A stretch of DNA of 64,000 bases from Leptonema illini DSM 21528 (GTDB lineage Bacteria; Spirochaetota; Leptospiria; Leptospirales; Leptonemataceae), in assembly GCF_000243335.1 (NCBI RefSeq), contig NZ_JH597773.1, positions 2,721,684 to 2,785,683 of the forward strand, written 5' to 3'. The translations under genes and the position numbers were made by a program. Each line of letters starts with the position of its first letter. Within the stretch, counting starts at the first letter, position 1. Shown here piece after piece: positions 35,294 to 42,780 of the stretch. The notes beneath the pieces are model-generated. The model ran no database searches, was not told the origin of the DNA, and worked only from the letters and a program-made list of their open reading frames with translations.

Positions 35294-35310
35294 TAACGAG
35301 ATCGGGCTCA
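35280..35310. repeat. Palindromic-repeat copy abutting the IS left end
   Basis: ATGAGGCCTTCG followed by CTAACGAGATCGGGCTCA. The same blocks recur in order at 37030-37065 (ATGAGGCACTC and CTAACGAATCGGGCTC). The IS inverted repeat starts two bases later, so the element may have inserted at or in such a repeat. Confidence 0.5.
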
Positions 35311-35311
35311 G

Positions 35312-35329
35312 GGCTTTGTTGTACTGAAA
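35312..35329 (+). repeat. IS left terminal inverted repeat
   Basis: GGCTTTGTTGTACTGAAA, paired with 36426-36443 at 17/18 positions. Confidence 0.88.
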
Positions 35330-35367
35330 ATGCTTGTACCCTGCAATGAGTCGTATAAACTGAACGC

Positions 35368-36375
35368 ATGGCCCGGAAAAAAGCTGAAACACAGACCGAA
35401 GCAAAAGAGAAAACACGTTATCGTGTAAAGAACTGGCGGGAATATAACCAGGCCCTCGTGAACCGGGGAAGCCTGACCGTATGGATCTCAGATGATATCA
35501 GCACGACCTGGGCAGCGGAATACCGTCATAGAGGACGCGGCCATCAGCCTGTTTATTCGGACCAGGCAATTGAGTTCATGCTGACTCTCCGGGGCCTGTT
35601 CAAATTCCCTCTTCGCCAGACCACCGGTTTTGTAAGGTCGCTATTCACGATGCTAAAGCTGGATCTGCAAGTGCCCGATTATTCACAGGTTTGCAGAAGA
35701 CAGGCGGGGATCAAGATGAAGCCGATCAATGCCTCAAAGGCTATGAAAAAAGGCGTGGATCTGGTTATGGATTCGACGGGGCTGAAAGTCTATGGCGACG
35801 GTGAATGGATGACCAGAAAGCATGGTCCCTCAAAACGTCGTACGTGGCGAAAACTGCATATCGGAATCGACGTTAATTCCGGCGAGATAGTTTATGCCGA
35901 GTTAACAAGCAATAATGAGGATAGCGGCGACAGCAAAGAAGCGGTAAAGGCGATGCGAGATTTGATTTCGTCAGGCGTGAAAATAAAGTCGTTCAGGGGC
36001 GACGGAGCCTATGATACTCATGCTGTTTACAATACCGCCCGCATCAACGGAATCAATGTGATCGTTCCACCCCGCGAACATGCAGTGACGCTCGATGAAA
36101 AGTATTCAAATGCGGAAAGGTTCAAGATATCCTGGCAGAGGGATGATACTATCAGGGCTGTGAGAGAGAAGACCCGAGCAGCATGGAAGAAGGAAAGCGA
36201 CTATCATAAGCGATCACTCGTAGAAATGACTTTCTTTCGTTACAAAACAGTATTCGGAGAAAGGATGGCCGCTCGTAATTTCCCAAACCAGCAAGCCGAA
36301 GTTCTCTTGAGAAGCCGGTTGTTGAACAAGCTCAATCAGCTCGGCAAGCCCGTTTCTGTTCCGATAAAAACCTGA
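35368..36375 (+). CDS. IS5-family transposase
   Basis: A 335-aa DDE transposase that appears intact. The first acidic residue is in LVMDSTGLKVYG, the second in SFRGDGAYDT, and the glutamate lies in the IS4/IS5-superfamily signature Y-2-R-3-E-6-K, seen as YHKRSLVEMTFFRYK. The N-terminal part contains the helical DNA-binding region (YRVKNWREYNQALVNRG) typical of the IS903 subgroup. No stop or frameshift interrupts it, so the element may be mobile. Confidence 0.95.
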   Translation: MARKKAETQTEAKEKTRYRVKNWREYNQALVNRGSLTVWISDDISTTWAAEYRHRGRGHQPVYSDQAIEFMLTLRGLFKFPLRQTTGFVRSLFTMLKLDLQVPDYSQVCRRQAGIKMKPINASKAMKKGVDLVMDSTGLKVYGDGEWMTRKHGPSKRRTWRKLHIGIDVNSGEIVYAELTSNNEDSGDSKEAVKAMRDLISSGVKIKSFRGDGAYDTHAVYNTARINGINVIVPPREHAVTLDEKYSNAERFKISWQRDDTIRAVREKTRAAWKKESDYHKRSLVEMTFFRYKTVFGERMAARNFPNQQAEVLLRSRLLNKLNQLGKPVSVPIKT

Positions 36376-36425
36376 AGACTCAATGTTAAAACGACTGAGC
36401 ATGGAAGTTCGCACTCTACTGACCG

Positions 36426-36443
36426 TTTCAATACAACAAAGCC
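36426..36443 (-). repeat. IS right terminal inverted repeat
   Basis: On the minus strand GGCTTTGTTGTATTGAAA; one mismatch to the left end. Confidence 0.88.
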
Positions 36444-36493
36444 GGGCCCCGGCGGCGCACGTTATGTCACATTGCGCCCGCCCCTGACACATT

Positions 36494-36521
36494 AATTTTC
36501 CCACTCAGCCCGATGCTCGCA
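36494..36521. repeat. 28-bp direct repeat, copy 1
   Basis: AATTTTCCCACTCAGCCCGA plus TGCTCGCA; identical to 36971-36998. The two copies bound a 477-bp unit with one small membrane-protein gene. Confidence 0.85.
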
Positions 36522-36584
36522 GAACATCTATGAGCGAGGATTCCAACGGGTCAATACTCCCCTTCAAATCCTTTGCCTCACATA

Positions 36585-36899
36585 TCAACCGATCAACCGG
36601 CCCAAGGAATAAGACACCGACATCATAACGGCGACGATGGCAAAAATCCAGATAGTGTATGAAATCCCAACAAGAAAAACTGCCTGCAGCTTTTTCACAA
36701 GCCCGGGCGAGAAAAGCATCTTCCCGAACAAAAATATGTTGATAAAGATGCTGCCGGCGAAGACATAATAATCCACCACATGACAGGAAAATTTCAACCC
36801 GAAATAAGTACACACACCAGAGAACAAGATATATGCGAGAAAAACGAAGACATAAACTCTTGATCGAGTATAGACCCCCTCATTCACTATCGTCACCAT
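36585..36899 (-). CDS. Small multi-pass membrane protein, unknown
   Basis: A 104-aa protein with about four hydrophobic helices (YVFVFLAYILFSGVCTYFGL, VFAGSIFINIFLFG, LQAVFLVGISYTIWIFAIV and the end). ATG 36899 is preceded by GGAG at a short spacing. It is alone between two identical 28-bp repeats and its base composition is more AT-rich than neighbouring core genes, suggesting a transferred unit. An alternative minus-strand frame at 36505-36813 overlaps it but lacks a comparable pattern. Function unknown. Confidence 0.6.
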   Translation of the reverse strand: MVTIVNEGVYTRSRVYVFVFLAYILFSGVCTYFGLKFSCHVVDYYVFAGSIFINIFLFGKMLFSPGLVKKLQAVFLVGISYTIWIFAIVAVMMSVSYSLGRLIG

Positions 36900-36970
36900 T
36901 CACTCCATGACAGCCTACTATCGCTGTCGGCGTCAAACATTGATCGATTATCTTCCGAAACTGGCACTTC

Positions 36971-36998
36971 AATTTTCCCACTCAGCCCGATGCTCGCA
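36971..36998. repeat. 28-bp direct repeat, copy 2
   Basis: Identical to 36494-36521. This copy is also the left arm of a long imperfect hairpin with 37048-37064: AGCCCGAT...TCG pairs with CGAATCGGGCT, and inside it CGTTAAAGCCGG (37010-37021) pairs with CCGGCTAACG. Confidence 0.85.
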
Positions 36999-37029
36999 CA
37001 TCAGCCCCCCGTTAAAGCCGGTCCCGGTA

Positions 37030-37065
37030 ATGAGGCACTCCCGCCGGCTAACGAATCGGGCTCCA
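37030..37065. repeat. Palindromic-repeat copy
   Basis: ATGAGGCACTC, then CTAACGAATCGGGCTCC at 37048-37064; related to 35280-35310 and complementary to part of the 28-bp repeat at 36971-36998. Confidence 0.55.
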
Positions 37066-37131
37066 TTTTTCCAGAGGAACGATCATTCTCTTGCTCGTAA
37101 CAGATCAAACAAGCATGTATTCGCTCTCCAA

Positions 37132-37620
37132 TCAATCACAACCATAGCAATAGAGCTGGCCGCTGTTCCATTCATAAACGAAATACTCATACCGATCATG
37201 TGTGAACAATCCACCTTTCGGTATCAACCACCTCGCCGAAGATCCGTCTACCATAAGTCCTTCAATCCCTCCATCACCTGATTTATCACGGCGGGTTCGT
37301 ACAAGCTCTTCTTCCCGGCCGGCGACTCTGATCGTGACGAAATCATCCGCTTCACCCTGCCCGTTGACTCTTGCCCTGACCTCAGCCATCAATCTTGAGC
37401 GGCAGAGGTATCTGTAGTGCACATCGTATGTTGGAGGAAAAGTGTCCTCTTGTGGATCGGCACCTGCCGGTATATATGGAGTTGCTACGGACTCAATACG
37501 CGCCTCACTTCCGGGGCAAGAAAAACCCAGCTCTGGTAATTCATATATACGTCGCATGGGACTGCTACAGGCCATAACAGAAGAACTCATGATCAGCAGG
37601 CCGATCCCTAAAGATTTCAT
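37132..37620 (-). CDS. Small predicted lipoprotein, unknown
   Basis: A 162-aa exported protein. The signal peptide MKSLGIGLLIMSSSVMACSS ends in a lipobox-like VMAC. The mature part contains six further cysteines (FSCPG, YLCRS, YCYGC) and a GREEELVRTRRDKSGDGGIEG loop region of which GREEELVRTRR is the striking charged part. I do not recognise a family. ATG 37620 was chosen because it begins the signal peptide; the same frame runs on to 38082 but overlaps the NUDIX gene. It follows a tiny membrane-protein gene by 44 bases on the same strand. Confidence 0.72.
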   Translation of the reverse strand: MKSLGIGLLIMSSSVMACSSPMRRIYELPELGFSCPGSEARIESVATPYIPAGADPQEDTFPPTYDVHYRYLCRSRLMAEVRARVNGQGEADDFVTIRVAGREEELVRTRRDKSGDGGIEGLMVDGSSARWLIPKGGLFTHDRYEYFVYEWNSGQLYCYGCD

Positions 37621-37664
37621 ATTCGCCCCCTTACGGAACAAGAACAGGCAATAGTGGTTTACGA

Positions 37665-37778
37665 TCAACTTGAGAAGTAAAACCAGAAGTACAACAGAAG
37701 AATCAGAAAATAGTAGATACCCACACCGGCCAGCCCGAGCAGCATCGCTGAAAAAAGAAGCCTGGCTACATCTCTCAT
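37665..37778 (-). CDS. 37-aa single-pass membrane peptide coupled to the NUDIX gene
   Basis: ATG 37778 overlaps the NUDIX stop by four bases (ATGA). The 37 residues begin MRDVARLLFSAMLLGLAG and continue with a nearly uninterrupted hydrophobic stretch (IYYFLILLLYFWFYF) before SS and TGA at 37665-37667. The coupling, basic N-terminus and one long membrane segment suggest a real small protein. It is too short for homology by eye and could be a chance frame. Confidence 0.45.
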   Translation of the reverse strand: MRDVARLLFSAMLLGLAGVGIYYFLILLLYFWFYFSS

Positions 37779-38353
37779 CTTCGCGCATCGGACCGCGTCG
37801 GATCACTGACGCCGGGCGGACACGAGTCAAAGAAGCCCACATGCGTCGTCGCCTGGTCGGGGCGGGCGACGTCTTCGAGATAGCTGTGCAGCGAGAACTG
37901 CACGGCCGAGAAGGCGATCTCATCCCACGGAATTTCGTCATGCAGAAAGAGCCGCGTCTCAAGCGTTTCGGTACCCGGATGAAAATCCAGATCGAGCAAA
38001 CGGGCGAGAAAGAGCAGATAGACCTGATTGATATGCGGAATGCTGTAGACGGTCTGCAGTCGCAAAATCTCGACGCGCGCATTGGCCTCTTCGTGCGTTT
38101 CGCGCATGGCGCCTTCTTCGACGCGCTCGCCCAGCTCCATGAAGCCGGCGGGGATGGTCCACTTGCCGTAGCGCGGCTCGATGGCCCTCTTGCATAAAAG
38201 GATCTTTTCGTTCCAGACGGGCAGACAACCGACGATCATGCGCGGATTCTGGTAGTGGATCTCTCCGCAAGAGGGGCAGACATACCGCTCCATGGTGTCG
38301 CCGTCGGGCACCCGGACTTCAAGCGGTCCTCCACAGATGCTACAGTATTTCAT
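37775..38353 (-). CDS. NUDIX hydrolase with N-terminal zinc ribbon
   Basis: A 192-aa protein. Residues 1-35 form a zinc ribbon (CSICGG ... CPSCGE), and the NUDIX box is complete: GFMELGERVEEGAMRETHEE with the following A-N-A. This resembles ADP-ribose/NADH pyrophosphatase-type NUDIX proteins with a NudC-like ribbon; the exact nucleotide is unknown. I start at ATG 38353, just before the ribbon; the frame extends 13 codons upstream without homology. A 37-aa frame overlaps the stop. The gene diverges from the zinc-ribbon protein at 38491. Confidence 0.9.
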   Translation of the reverse strand: MKYCSICGGPLEVRVPDGDTMERYVCPSCGEIHYQNPRMIVGCLPVWNEKILLCKRAIEPRYGKWTIPAGFMELGERVEEGAMRETHEEANARVEILRLQTVYSIPHINQVYLLFLARLLDLDFHPGTETLETRLFLHDEIPWDEIAFSAVQFSLHSYLEDVARPDQATTHVGFFDSCPPGVSDPTRSDARR

Positions 38354-38490
38354 GCGTATCTCTATATCGGGCAGTGCCCGAGCTTCGTGCAAGTAGAAAA
38401 AGGCTTTACTTCACCGAAGCGACGCCTCCTTTCTATAGGAGCTCGCCGGTCCGGCATCGGCCTTACGGAAAGCTGTGATCAGGTATTGAT

Positions 38491-38886
38491 GTGTGGGATT
38501 ATCTTGTTAGAATTCTGAAGGCCGAGGATGTGCCGCGAAGACCGTCGACGCCCGACGTTCCGCACGCTGCCGATGCGCCGCATGGCGTGCGCAGCAGCAC
38601 GGAGGGCGAGCCGCAGGCCGCCGCGGAGTTCGAGGCCCTGCCGCATGCGACGGTTGAGGCGGCCTATTGCCCGCTCTGTCATGTGCGTATGCGCCACGAA
38701 CGCTGGCATAACGCCGAGGCCTATCTATGTCCGGAGTGTAAAGGCGCCTTTTTAAGCGAGGCGGCGCTGAAAGAGCTGCTTGGCGCCATCGTCGATTTGC
38801 AGGGAGACGAAAAAGAACCGCTCATCTACACGCCCCACGGACTGCGCAAAGGCCCGGCCGAGCCGCATCGCTCCGACCAGGCGTGA
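38491..38886 (+). CDS. Small TFIIB-type zinc-ribbon protein
   Basis: A 131-aa protein. The first 58 residues are low in structure and rich in Pro/Ala/Glu; the C-terminal half holds a zf-TFIIB-like ribbon (YCPLCHVRM, then YLCPECKGAFLS and the helix EAALKELL). Such ribbons occur in many small bacterial proteins of unknown role. The start codon is GTG 38491, with a weak AGG site upstream; an overlapping ATG two bases earlier opens only a nine-codon frame. Confidence 0.72.
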   Translation: MWDYLVRILKAEDVPRRPSTPDVPHAADAPHGVRSSTEGEPQAAAEFEALPHATVEAAYCPLCHVRMRHERWHNAEAYLCPECKGAFLSEAALKELLGAIVDLQGDEKEPLIYTPHGLRKGPAEPHRSDQA

Positions 38887-38977
38887 ACGTCGCCGATGGA
38901 TGCTTACAGATACGGGCTCGCTGATGCGCTCTCGCAAAAACGCACTCTCTGATAGGCGATGCCCGGGTCCTGCTCGA

Positions 38978-41452
38978 TCAGAATCCTGAATCGTCGATGG
39001 ACGGAATGAGCTCGGGCGGACGCGGACGTTCCTGATGATCATGGTCCGAGCCGCCGCCTGAATGGATCTCACAGATCTCACGTGGCTCCGTGCCCGAGAT
39101 GAAATACTCTTCGATCGTGTCAGAGCAGCTTGAGGCCGGCTTCTGTCCCGAGGCCTCGCATACCTTAGCACGAACGATGCCTGCGGGTAATTCATATGAG
39201 CGAGCGACCTTGCGGTTATACGTACGCTCCATATACTGACGCCAGGGCGGAGCGGACATAGATCCGCCGCTTGCGCCCGATCCCATGCTTTTATTGAAGT
39301 CGTAGGCGAACTGCACGACGGTGACGTTGTCGGGAATAAACCCGGCGAACCAGGCGCCCGAATAACGGTTCGTCGTGCCTGTTTTCCCGGCGACGGGCAG
39401 ACCGGGGATGCGCGCTCCCGTTCCCGTCCCTTCGTTAACCGCATCTTGCAGAATCGACGTCATGATAAAGGCCGTCTCGGCTGACATGAGCTTCTGGCGT
39501 TTCGGGCCCTCACTCTGATAGAGCACCTCGCCGGTCTTCGATTCGATGCGCTCGATAAAATAAGGCTCGGCCTTGTAGCCTCCCGTCGGGAACATCGTAT
39601 AAAGAGAGGCCATCTGTATCGGCGAGATATCCTGTGAACCAAGAGCGATCGACGCCTCACGCGGAAGCGATCCCTCGGGAGCGCCGAGCAGCTTTTCCAT
39701 ATACGGATTGATGGCCGAAGGACCGAGATGCACGTAGGCGTTGATGGCCCAGATGTTGCGCGAAAGCGTAAGCGCCTTACGCAGACGGATTGGACCGAGA
39801 TAGCCGCTTCCGTAGTTCTCCGGTTCATACTCCGATAGATCTTCGGTCAGGAATTCGACAGGGGCATCTTCGAGAACGGTGGCCGCCGTCAGCGTCTTTG
39901 CTGCATCGGGATGCTCTCGCGTGTACTCAAGGCCGGCGGCATAGAGGATGGGTTTGAAGGAGCTGCCCGGCTGACGGGCCGACAGGAATCGCAAAAGCTG
40001 GTTGCCGGGCGTGAAGCCCGAGCCGCCGACAAGCGCTTCGATGGCGCCCGTTTGCGGATGAAGGCTTATTAGCGAGCCTTCGATATAGTCGATCTTCTCC
40101 TCGGGGTTATTCGTCTGTCGCGTAAGCGCACGCTCAAAGGCGCCGACGACGTTTGATTCGCCGGCCAGATAGCCGAGCAACACAAGGTCTTCGCTTGCCT
40201 CTTTCAGATACTTCATCTGCAAGTCGCGCTGCGCCCTTGTCATCTTCACTTTGAACGGAGCGATTCCAAAGAACTGTGAGAGAAGAGGCATCGCCTCGCC
40301 CAGTCGATCGTCGAAGACCTCGAACTTCGTGAAAGGCGATCTCGGAGCGACACGCGAGCGATTCACCTGCTTCAGCCAGTCATACATCGTCTTCTCGGCT
40401 ACGGCCTGCTTGTCGACGCGCAGCGTCGTATAGATGCGGTATCCGGCGCGGTTCAGGTCCCGCTTGAATCGCTCGGGAAGCGCATGCACACGTAGATATT
40501 CGGTGGCGTAGGGAAAATCGTTACGCCTTCTTGAAAAGGAGCCTTCGTCTGGATAACGATTGAGAACGAGGAAATAGTTCTGGATGATGTCGTTGTATTC
40601 TTTCTCTGCCTGCTCGGGCGTGAGCACGCCCGTCTCTACAAGACGCCGGAATGTCACGCGGATCTTCTCCATCGACCTGCGCGGATATTTCAGCGGACTG
40701 AAATCGCGCGGACGCGTCGTCAGCGACGAAAGCACCGTCGCCTCGCCCCAGCTCAGATCGCGCACGGATTTATCGAAAAAAAACTGAGCGGCGGCCTCGA
40801 CGCCGAGCGTTCCATGCCCGAGCGGAACCTCGTTAAAGTAGATCTCGAGCAGTTTATGCTTCGGATACTTGAGTTCCATCAACGTGGCCAGAGAAGCCTC
40901 GCGAGCCTTTCGCGCAAACGAGCGCTCCCGATCGAGGAAACGCAGACGGGCAGCCTGCTGTGTGATGGTGGAGGCGCCTTCTTTGATGCGCCCGGCTGCG
41001 AGGTTAACGAATACGGCTCGAATGATGCCTACAAAATCGACGCCGAAATGAGAGAAGAAGCGCGTATCCTCTGAGGCGATAAAGGCCGCTGCCACGGGCA
41101 GCTTTTCAAGATCGTCTTTTTCAAGATTGACGAGACGACGATTGAAGTTATAAAACTCTGCAAATTGAACCGGATTCCCCTGCGCATCGACGCCATAGAC
41201 GATCGTCGGCTCTTCGTATCCTTCGTCGAGCCAGACCAGAACGGGATCGGCAAGCGTGAAGGTGATGAGCACGATCATCAGGGCGATCAAGGCGCCGACA
41301 AAGCCAAGAGCGCGAAACATCTCGTTGCCCGATGATCGATCGCCCGTTCCGAGCAGGCGCTCGATGCGACGATAGAGAACGGGAAAGAAAAGGCGGGAAA
41401 GCAATCCCACGCCTTCTGGCGGATTGAAAACACTTTCGCGATAGGCCTTCAT
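38978..41452 (-). CDS. Bifunctional penicillin-binding protein (class A: transglycosylase/transpeptidase)
   Basis: An 824-aa class A PBP. After a cytoplasmic N-terminal segment and one membrane helix (about 48-70) comes the GT51 glycosyltransferase with EDTRFFSHFGVD and GASTITQQ. The transpeptidase has the active serine in PGSSFKP, the second motif as SRN (LTLSRNIW) and the third as KTGTT. A cysteine-containing C-terminal tail (VCEASGQKPASSCSD) resembles the PASTA-less tails of other spirochaete PBPs. It polymerises and cross-links peptidoglycan at the inner-membrane surface. The start overlaps the flippase gene by four bases. Confidence 0.94.
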   Translation of the reverse strand: MKAYRESVFNPPEGVGLLSRLFFPVLYRRIERLLGTGDRSSGNEMFRALGFVGALIALMIVLITFTLADPVLVWLDEGYEEPTIVYGVDAQGNPVQFAEFYNFNRRLVNLEKDDLEKLPVAAAFIASEDTRFFSHFGVDFVGIIRAVFVNLAAGRIKEGASTITQQAARLRFLDRERSFARKAREASLATLMELKYPKHKLLEIYFNEVPLGHGTLGVEAAAQFFFDKSVRDLSWGEATVLSSLTTRPRDFSPLKYPRRSMEKIRVTFRRLVETGVLTPEQAEKEYNDIIQNYFLVLNRYPDEGSFSRRRNDFPYATEYLRVHALPERFKRDLNRAGYRIYTTLRVDKQAVAEKTMYDWLKQVNRSRVAPRSPFTKFEVFDDRLGEAMPLLSQFFGIAPFKVKMTRAQRDLQMKYLKEASEDLVLLGYLAGESNVVGAFERALTRQTNNPEEKIDYIEGSLISLHPQTGAIEALVGGSGFTPGNQLLRFLSARQPGSSFKPILYAAGLEYTREHPDAAKTLTAATVLEDAPVEFLTEDLSEYEPENYGSGYLGPIRLRKALTLSRNIWAINAYVHLGPSAINPYMEKLLGAPEGSLPREASIALGSQDISPIQMASLYTMFPTGGYKAEPYFIERIESKTGEVLYQSEGPKRQKLMSAETAFIMTSILQDAVNEGTGTGARIPGLPVAGKTGTTNRYSGAWFAGFIPDNVTVVQFAYDFNKSMGSGASGGSMSAPPWRQYMERTYNRKVARSYELPAGIVRAKVCEASGQKPASSCSDTIEEYFISGTEPREICEIHSGGGSDHDHQERPRPPELIPSIDDSGF

Positions 41453-42780
41453 GCGCTGTCTCTTCCGGTCAGGGCCGACGGGAAACTACCACGTCTGTAA
41501 TAGTGCAGATAGCAGTAAACAAGAAAGATCCATCCCGGAAACTGCGAGAGCACCGATGAAATGGCCGCTCCCTTCGCTCCGTACAGCGGAATCAGAATCG
41601 AATTGATGACGATGCCGCCCAGCATACGAAGGCCCGCTTCGATGCCGATGATACGCGGCTGATCGAGGGCGAAGAGGGCGGTGCCGAGCGGAGCGAATAA
41701 CAGACGCAGCATAAAGCCAGGATAAATAATAAAAAATAGCGCAACGGAGCCCGTGTATTCGTCGCCGAACCAGACGGGAATGAACCATGCAAAGAGCCAG
41801 AATCCAGGAAGAAGAAGGACGAGCGCCGGAGCAATGAAGGCGTACATCTTCTTGAAAAACGAGAAGTATTCGTCCTTCGTCGTAAACGTGGTGAACTTCG
41901 GAAGAAGAATGGACTGCATCGTCGCCAGAAGGATCAGGAATCCCTGCATCGGCATGCGGGCGGCGTTATACAGAGCGGCATCGGTCTGCTCCTGTAAGAG
42001 CAGCACCTCCATCCAGTCCGAGAGAATCGAGAAGAACGAGGCGAGCACAATCCAGCGATTGAAGTGCATCAATCGATCGATCCACGCCCGCACACGCTCC
42101 TTGCGTACGGGAGCGAATAAGAGCGAGGCGTCAAAGCTGCGAAAATAAAACGGCCAGGCAAGAAACGCTCCGGCCATGAAGGCATAGAGGACGTCGTCGA
42201 TACGAAGCGTTCCGTCGTTCAGAAAATACAGGGCGAACAGAAGAACGATGCGAAGCGTGCCCGTCGTCGGAATCCAGAAGGTTAACGATCGGTAACGGCG
42301 AAACGAGACGAGAAGCGAATCGAAATACGAAAAGAAAGAAAGGCCAAGCGCCGAAAGCACGACATACGAACCCTGCACGATGTGGTCGGGCGCTCTGACG
42401 TCGGGAAAAAGCCCGCTGCGAAACGGTAGAAAGCCTTCGATCAGCCAGTATAAGAGTGCGACGCAGACGATAAGCCAGGCATATAGCTTCAACTTGAGCG
42501 AGGCCCTGATGATCTCAGCCGCCTCCTGCCTGTCGTTTGCAGCGGCCGCCGGCGCCAGATATCTTATAATGGAATACTGCAACCCTGCTTCCAGAATCGC
42601 CTGAAAGACGATGATGCGAGCGAAATACTGACCGTAAAGCCCATGCTCCTCGACGGTTAACATCCGGCCGACAAGGAAGGAGAAGATCAGCGAAGAAAGA
42701 GAATGATAGGAACGCGAGAAGAACAGTCCTCCGGCGCGGAGCACCTTGCGCGGAACAAGCCTTTCAATCGCCGCAATCAT
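41449..42780 (-). CDS. Oligosaccharide flippase/polysaccharide export membrane protein (Wzx/MATE-like)
   Basis: A 443-aa membrane protein with about 12 hydrophobic helices and the N-terminal pattern of Wzx-like flippases (GGLFFSRSYHSLSSLIFSFL, then GLYGQYFARI). It should move a lipid-linked saccharide across the inner membrane. ATG 42780 overlaps the glpX stop by four bases (ATGA); the long upstream extension lies inside glpX and is not used. Its position before a class A PBP raises the possibility that it handles a cell-wall intermediate, though sequence alone does not show MurJ identity. Confidence 0.85.
   Translation of the reverse strand: MIAAIERLVPRKVLRAGGLFFSRSYHSLSSLIFSFLVGRMLTVEEHGLYGQYFARIIVFQAILEAGLQYSIIRYLAPAAAANDRQEAAEIIRASLKLKLYAWLIVCVALLYWLIEGFLPFRSGLFPDVRAPDHIVQGSYVVLSALGLSFFSYFDSLLVSFRRYRSLTFWIPTTGTLRIVLLFALYFLNDGTLRIDDVLYAFMAGAFLAWPFYFRSFDASLLFAPVRKERVRAWIDRLMHFNRWIVLASFFSILSDWMEVLLLQEQTDAALYNAARMPMQGFLILLATMQSILLPKFTTFTTKDEYFSFFKKMYAFIAPALVLLLPGFWLFAWFIPVWFGDEYTGSVALFFIIYPGFMLRLLFAPLGTALFALDQPRIIGIEAGLRMLGGIVINSILIPLYGAKGAAISSVLSQFPGWIFLVYCYLHYYRRGSFPSALTGRDSA

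Larger units (their letters stand above)
34960..35311. other. Gap of 352 bases before the insertion sequence
   Basis: Upstream of the DUF1295 gene there is a promoter-sized stretch (34960-35060) with an AT-rich patch near 35000. From about 35090 to 35293 the sequence looks like decayed coding DNA on the + strand (see separate entry). The last 31 bases are half of a palindromic repeat that recurs at 37030-37065, and the insertion sequence begins directly after it. Confidence 0.4.
35312..36443 (+). mobile_element. IS5-family (IS903-like) insertion sequence
   Basis: A complete-looking element of 1132 bp. Terminal inverted repeats are 35312-35329 and 36426-36443, matching at 17 of 18 positions (GGCTTTGTTGTAcTGAAA versus GGCTTTGTTGTAtTGAAA); the GGCTTTGTTG tip is that of the IS903 subgroup. 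One full-length transposase gene lies inside. IS903 makes 9-bp target duplications; here the flanks CGGGCTCAG and GGGCCCCGG are not identical, so either the duplication has decayed or a flank was rearranged. Confidence 0.88.

Noticed and set aside
34532-35416. 294-aa minus-strand frame
   Set aside because: It runs through the DUF1295 gene, the IS end and the transposase start on the opposite strand and shows no family pattern.
35303-36452. 9-bp target duplication flanking the IS
   Set aside because: CGGGCTCAG and GGGCCCCGG do not match; a shifted comparison gives 7/9 but then cuts into the inverted repeat.
36971-37065. Integron attC site
   Set aside because: The hairpin with bulges and the cassette-like layout suggest it, but the outer arms do not match RYYYAAC/GTTRRRY in the right order and no integrase is seen.
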